Positions 61,198-64,000 of a stretch of DNA of 64,000 nucleotides are shown piece by piece. The notes below the pieces were generated by a model, which did no database searches, was not told the DNA's origin, and saw only the letters and a program-made list of their open reading frames with translations. The first letter of the stretch is position 1. Every line of letters begins with the position of its first letter. Source of the stretch: JBCCQH01 sp039024435 (GTDB lineage Bacteria; Bacteroidota; Bacteroidia; J057; JADKCL01). The DNA is taken from NCBI GenBank assembly GCA_039024435.1, contig JBCCQH010000002.1, positions 62,001 to 126,000 on the forward strand. The letters run 5' to 3'. The position numbers and the translations under genes are program-made.

Positions 61198-62843
61198 TTT
61201 TGTTTGGGATTTGAAAGGGTGATAAAGGTGGGAATGTGGTACAGTTTGCGGCTTTGTCCTCGGACAAGCAGAGAAACGAGGAGGTACATCAGAAGGGCCA
61301 AGAATCCATTCCAGGCAGCTGCGGCAAGTTGAATTCCAAATGACAACCTTACCTCATCGCCTACACTTCCCCACACCAACAGTGCGATCAAGGAAACAGC
61401 AGCAACGCTGAACGACGCTGTGAGCCAGATCCGCATCCAGACTTTCTGGGACACGCCATCGTTGCTGTTGTCAAATACGTGCGACCGGTAAAAAAACAGA
61501 GCGGAAGCGAGCGAAATGAACAGCATGATCCCCGCCAAAAGGTAGTACAAACGGCCATACCATTGTACCTGAGATGGCTTTCCCAGGACAAAGTATAGAC
61601 AGCGGTGTCCCGACAAATAACTTGACTTTTCCCAGGTAAAACTGTGCTCAAACAAGATGGTGCCTTCCTTGTTGTACACCTCTCGCAAACCGTTCGTTAT
61701 GTCGCTCAGGTGGTAGGTCCGCGCATGATCCAATGAATCGGGGTCTTCCTCCAATGGGTTATTTAAATCCTCCCAGCTATCAATTTCGGGAAAATCTACA
61801 TTCCTCTCCGCAATGAGGCGTAACGTTTTGGGAATGCGGCTCCAATCGCCTTCAAATTCAAGTCGGGCATACATCGCACGTGATCGACTGACTGAATCCA
61901 CAATGACCCGAGTAGGGATAGTTTGGTCGTTTTCATCTTTCACGAGCAGAATCTGGTGCAATTGCTGTTCAAACAGTCGTCTGTACGGCGGAGGCAGCTT
62001 CTCACCAAGAGAAATCTCCAGTTCAAGATCATAGTCCTGATAAATTCCCGGATGCTGAACCGCCCGAATTCGGACGCGGTTCTGCAGGGGAACTCGAAAA
62101 TGCTCGTACCGCTCCGCGTTGAGTTCTTTTCCAAAAGCGCGATCCAAAAAGGGATGAAATTCACGCTTTCCAAACACCAGAATGAAGAGGTTGCGCGATA
62201 CACTGTCCAATGCTGTTCTCTCTTTATCATTGGGTTGCAGATAGTAATACCCTGAGAAAGGCATCGCATACTGATATAAACTGACCCCTTCCTCCCGTTC
62301 AGACAGGTTCTGCATGGCCCGCATCAGCCGGGAATACTCCAATTCGTATTCTTCGCGAGGACGTGTAGAGGTTATTCCGTCGGTGATGAGCACCGAGATG
62401 GATTCAGAATCGAACTTTTCCGCGAAGTGCTCAATTATGTTTGAGTATCGATTGCTCACCCCAGTAAACAATTTTTCTCCGTTGCGGACCTGTTTGGTGT
62501 TGATCATCTCACCAAAGTCTCGAGTCTCTGTCGGGAGCAATTTGATTGGCTGAGGATCCCATCGGTTGACTTTTGCAAAGCGATAGTAGGTTACGTTATC
62601 TTGAGGCAGACGGCGGATAAAATCAGCTCCACTCCGCGCGTTAAAGTACCCTTGCATTCCCTTGGAAACATCTAAATAAAGGTGTATCCGTTCCGGTTCA
62701 GTTGGCGCTTCGTTCGCCGTAACTCTGTAATGGGTATTCAGCTTGAAATCGACGGTTTCGCTGCAACCCGTGATGAACAAAAGGCCAGTAAGTACAAATC
62801 CGCAGATGCACAATGAAGGGAAATCTATCCTGAATTCGAGCAT
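61194..62843 (-). CDS. VWA-like lipoprotein with C-terminal membrane helices
   Basis: Start at 62843 gives a lipoprotein signal (TGLLFITGC, Cys 27); an ATG at 62873 would add 10 residues. The extracytoplasmic part resembles a von Willebrand A domain: LYLDVSKGMQGYF has a DxSxG metal-site start and VLITDGITST the later Asp. A beta-rich region follows. Three membrane helices lie near the C-terminus (GIMLFISLASALFFY, ASFSVAAVSLIALLVW, WNGFLALLMYLLVSLLV). It is the first gene of the seven-gene operon and could be the sensor at the envelope. Metal binding is inferred. Confidence 0.78.
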   Translation of the reverse strand: MLEFRIDFPSLCICGFVLTGLLFITGCSETVDFKLNTHYRVTANEAPTEPERIHLYLDVSKGMQGYFNARSGADFIRRLPQDNVTYYRFAKVNRWDPQPIKLLPTETRDFGEMINTKQVRNGEKLFTGVSNRYSNIIEHFAEKFDSESISVLITDGITSTRPREEYELEYSRLMRAMQNLSEREEGVSLYQYAMPFSGYYYLQPNDKERTALDSVSRNLFILVFGKREFHPFLDRAFGKELNAERYEHFRVPLQNRVRIRAVQHPGIYQDYDLELEISLGEKLPPPYRRLFEQQLHQILLVKDENDQTIPTRVIVDSVSRSRAMYARLEFEGDWSRIPKTLRLIAERNVDFPEIDSWEDLNNPLEEDPDSLDHARTYHLSDITNGLREVYNKEGTILFEHSFTWEKSSYLSGHRCLYFVLGKPSQVQWYGRLYYLLAGIMLFISLASALFFYRSHVFDNSNDGVSQKVWMRIWLTASFSVAAVSLIALLVWGSVGDEVRLSFGIQLAAAAWNGFLALLMYLLVSLLVRGQSRKLYHIPTFITLSNPKQK

Positions 62844-63024
62844 TAAGTTTTTCTTTGCTTCTATGCGTGTCATTGGGACTTGGTTGGGAATTAAATGCTT
62901 CGGTCGAGACCATGCGACTGGGACAAACCAACCAATTGGCTACCAGACTGCCATCCAGAAAATTTTTCATTTGTCGCTCGGCGCTGTATTTCTAACTTTA
63001 GAAAAGTTGAGAAACGATGGGTAA

Positions 63025-64000
63025 ATGGCTGAATCATCAGGATCAGGAGCCAAGCTAATCTCTTTACTGAGGCGGCTCGGAGAGGAAGGGAACCAAAAGA
63101 TCTCGCACTTTTTAGCGTGTCCCTTGTTCAATCGCAGTTCGCAAATGATCACCCTTCATCGCGTCATTTGCGATTTGATCCAAGAAGACAAGAACCCGAC
63201 TTCTGAAGATATCTGGAACAAGATACAAGAGGTTTCGGGAAAGATTCCACCAGCACCGCTTCCGCAGGGGCAGGATGATCCCATCCGAAAAATGACGAGC
63301 AAGCTTCACAAGATCATCGAGAACTACCTGACCATTGAGCACTTCATCCCTCCATACAGTGAGTCCACTCCCCAACGTTGGCTGCTCACCATGGAAGCAC
63401 TGAAGAACTATGATCACCGTAAATCGTTTGATTTCCTTGACCGACGCCTTGAAAAAGAGTTGCGCCGACTCCCCACCAGTCCAGAAAAAGAGATCCTGCA
63501 TCACTACCATGAAGTATTGCGGGCGGATTATTACCGCTTTGGCAGTGCCAGGGACAAGTATCCCGTTCCGTTCACCCAAATCTTGACTTCGCTTGATCGG
63601 TTCTTTCTGCTTTCCCGCTTGAAGTTCACTGTGTTGGGAATGAATCAACGCCTTATTACGGGAAAAGCTAGTGAAATACCCCTAGACAATTACTGGCCTG
63701 ATTTCATAGTGAAATATGAGTCAGAATTTCAGGACAGTTCCTATTTTCAGATCTATTCCGGCATCTACCGACTGCAAGAGGCGAACAATGGTGCCGAGCG
63801 ACTCAATTCACTGCGAGAGTTGGCCCATCTTTTCTTACAAGGGTATCTTGATTTACCGCGCGCGGATCAGTCGATATGCTACATCCTGATTTTAAATTTG
63901 TTGACCCGAAACTACAACCGACAAGAGGATTTGGCACCACCCGATCAGCTGGCCAAAGAGGTTTTTACTTGGTACACCCTAGGTCTCAAGGAGTCATTTT
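63025..64000 (+). CDS. Helical protein, right flank of the locus (cut by window edge)
   Basis: The frame is open from the ATG at 63025 to the end of the window (325 residues) and is incomplete. It is helical throughout, with no signal peptide: LISLLRRLGEEGNQKISHFL, KMTSKLHKIIENYLTIEHF and SFDFLDRRLEKELRRLP. The order of an N-terminal short helical block, a charged linker and TPR-like helices matches the plus-strand protein at 50466-51929. The pair may be distant paralogues that bracket the operon. It is divergent from the VWA-like gene. Function unknown. Confidence 0.7.
   Translation, partial: MAESSGSGAKLISLLRRLGEEGNQKISHFLACPLFNRSSQMITLHRVICDLIQEDKNPTSEDIWNKIQEVSGKIPPAPLPQGQDDPIRKMTSKLHKIIENYLTIEHFIPPYSESTPQRWLLTMEALKNYDHRKSFDFLDRRLEKELRRLPTSPEKEILHHYHEVLRADYYRFGSARDKYPVPFTQILTSLDRFFLLSRLKFTVLGMNQRLITGKASEIPLDNYWPDFIVKYESEFQDSSYFQIYSGIYRLQEANNGAERLNSLRELAHLFLQGYLDLPRADQSICYILILNLLTRNYNRQEDLAPPDQLAKEVFTWYTLGLKESF

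Overview
The window looks like a chromosome segment of a Bacteroidota bacterium, most plausibly from the Saprospiria/Lewinella side. The reasons are seven proteins with type IX secretion (T9SS) C-terminal sorting domains, weak Shine-Dalgarno sequences, a LytS-type sensor kinase with a beta-propeller ectodomain, a fused E1 alpha/beta 2-oxoacid dehydrogenase, and families such as DUF2911 and DUF1460 that are common in this phylum. The first 49 kb is GC-rich. The last 14 kb, and a patch around 29.4-32.3 kb, are visibly more AT-rich.

1-4 kb: an AAA-type ATPase with a translationally coupled membrane protein cut by the window edge, then a lipoprotein. 3.9-11.9 kb: a complete tryptophan operon, trpE-G-D-C-F-B-A, followed by a DAHP synthase. 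It is preceded by a leader peptide with three consecutive Trp codons, a terminator hairpin and a competing antiterminator helix, so transcription attenuation is readable directly from the sequence.

12-25 kb: lipoproteins, a haem-FG-GAP lipoprotein, a DUF1028 protein, two tandem M43 secreted proteases, a TetR regulator, a pyruvate dehydrogenase E1 beta subunit and two related surface proteins. Two 168-bp MITE-like repeats lie here. One has replaced the 3' end of a gene that also carries an in-frame stop. 25-29.4 kb: a LytS/LytTR two-component pair. 29.6-32.3 kb: an inverted-repeat-rich stretch, a 28-codon ORF, a small secreted protein with the same C-terminal residues, and a TPR-DUF2971 protein.

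32.6-49.2 kb: gamma-glutamyltransferase, an HU-like protein, a DUF2911 protein, the fused E1, T9SS cargo, an SDR, a DUF1460 protein, a deacetylase-GNAT-upp overlapping chain, and an envelope-stress-like operon (ECF sigma, putative anti-sigma, two Spy/CpxP-like proteins). 49.4-50.0 kb is a decayed IS66 remnant.

50.5-64 kb holds the most unusual locus. A minus-strand operon of seven closely spaced genes encodes a VWA-like lipoprotein with membrane segments, a tubulin/FtsZ-like GTPase, a 1204-residue protein containing an actin/Hsp70-like ATPase, a membrane protein, a TIR-like/CHAT caspase-like protease, a small unknown protein and an agmatine/peptidylarginine-deiminase-like enzyme. It is flanked on both sides by plus-strand helical proteins of similar layout. 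The composition suggests a conflict, defence or programmed-death type system that couples two cytoskeletal-type NTPases to a protease and an arginine-modifying enzyme. I cannot match it to a described system.

Short palindromic intergenic repeats built on GGAAATTGA/TCAATTTCC recur in at least six gaps. I saw no rRNA, tRNA or CRISPR array.
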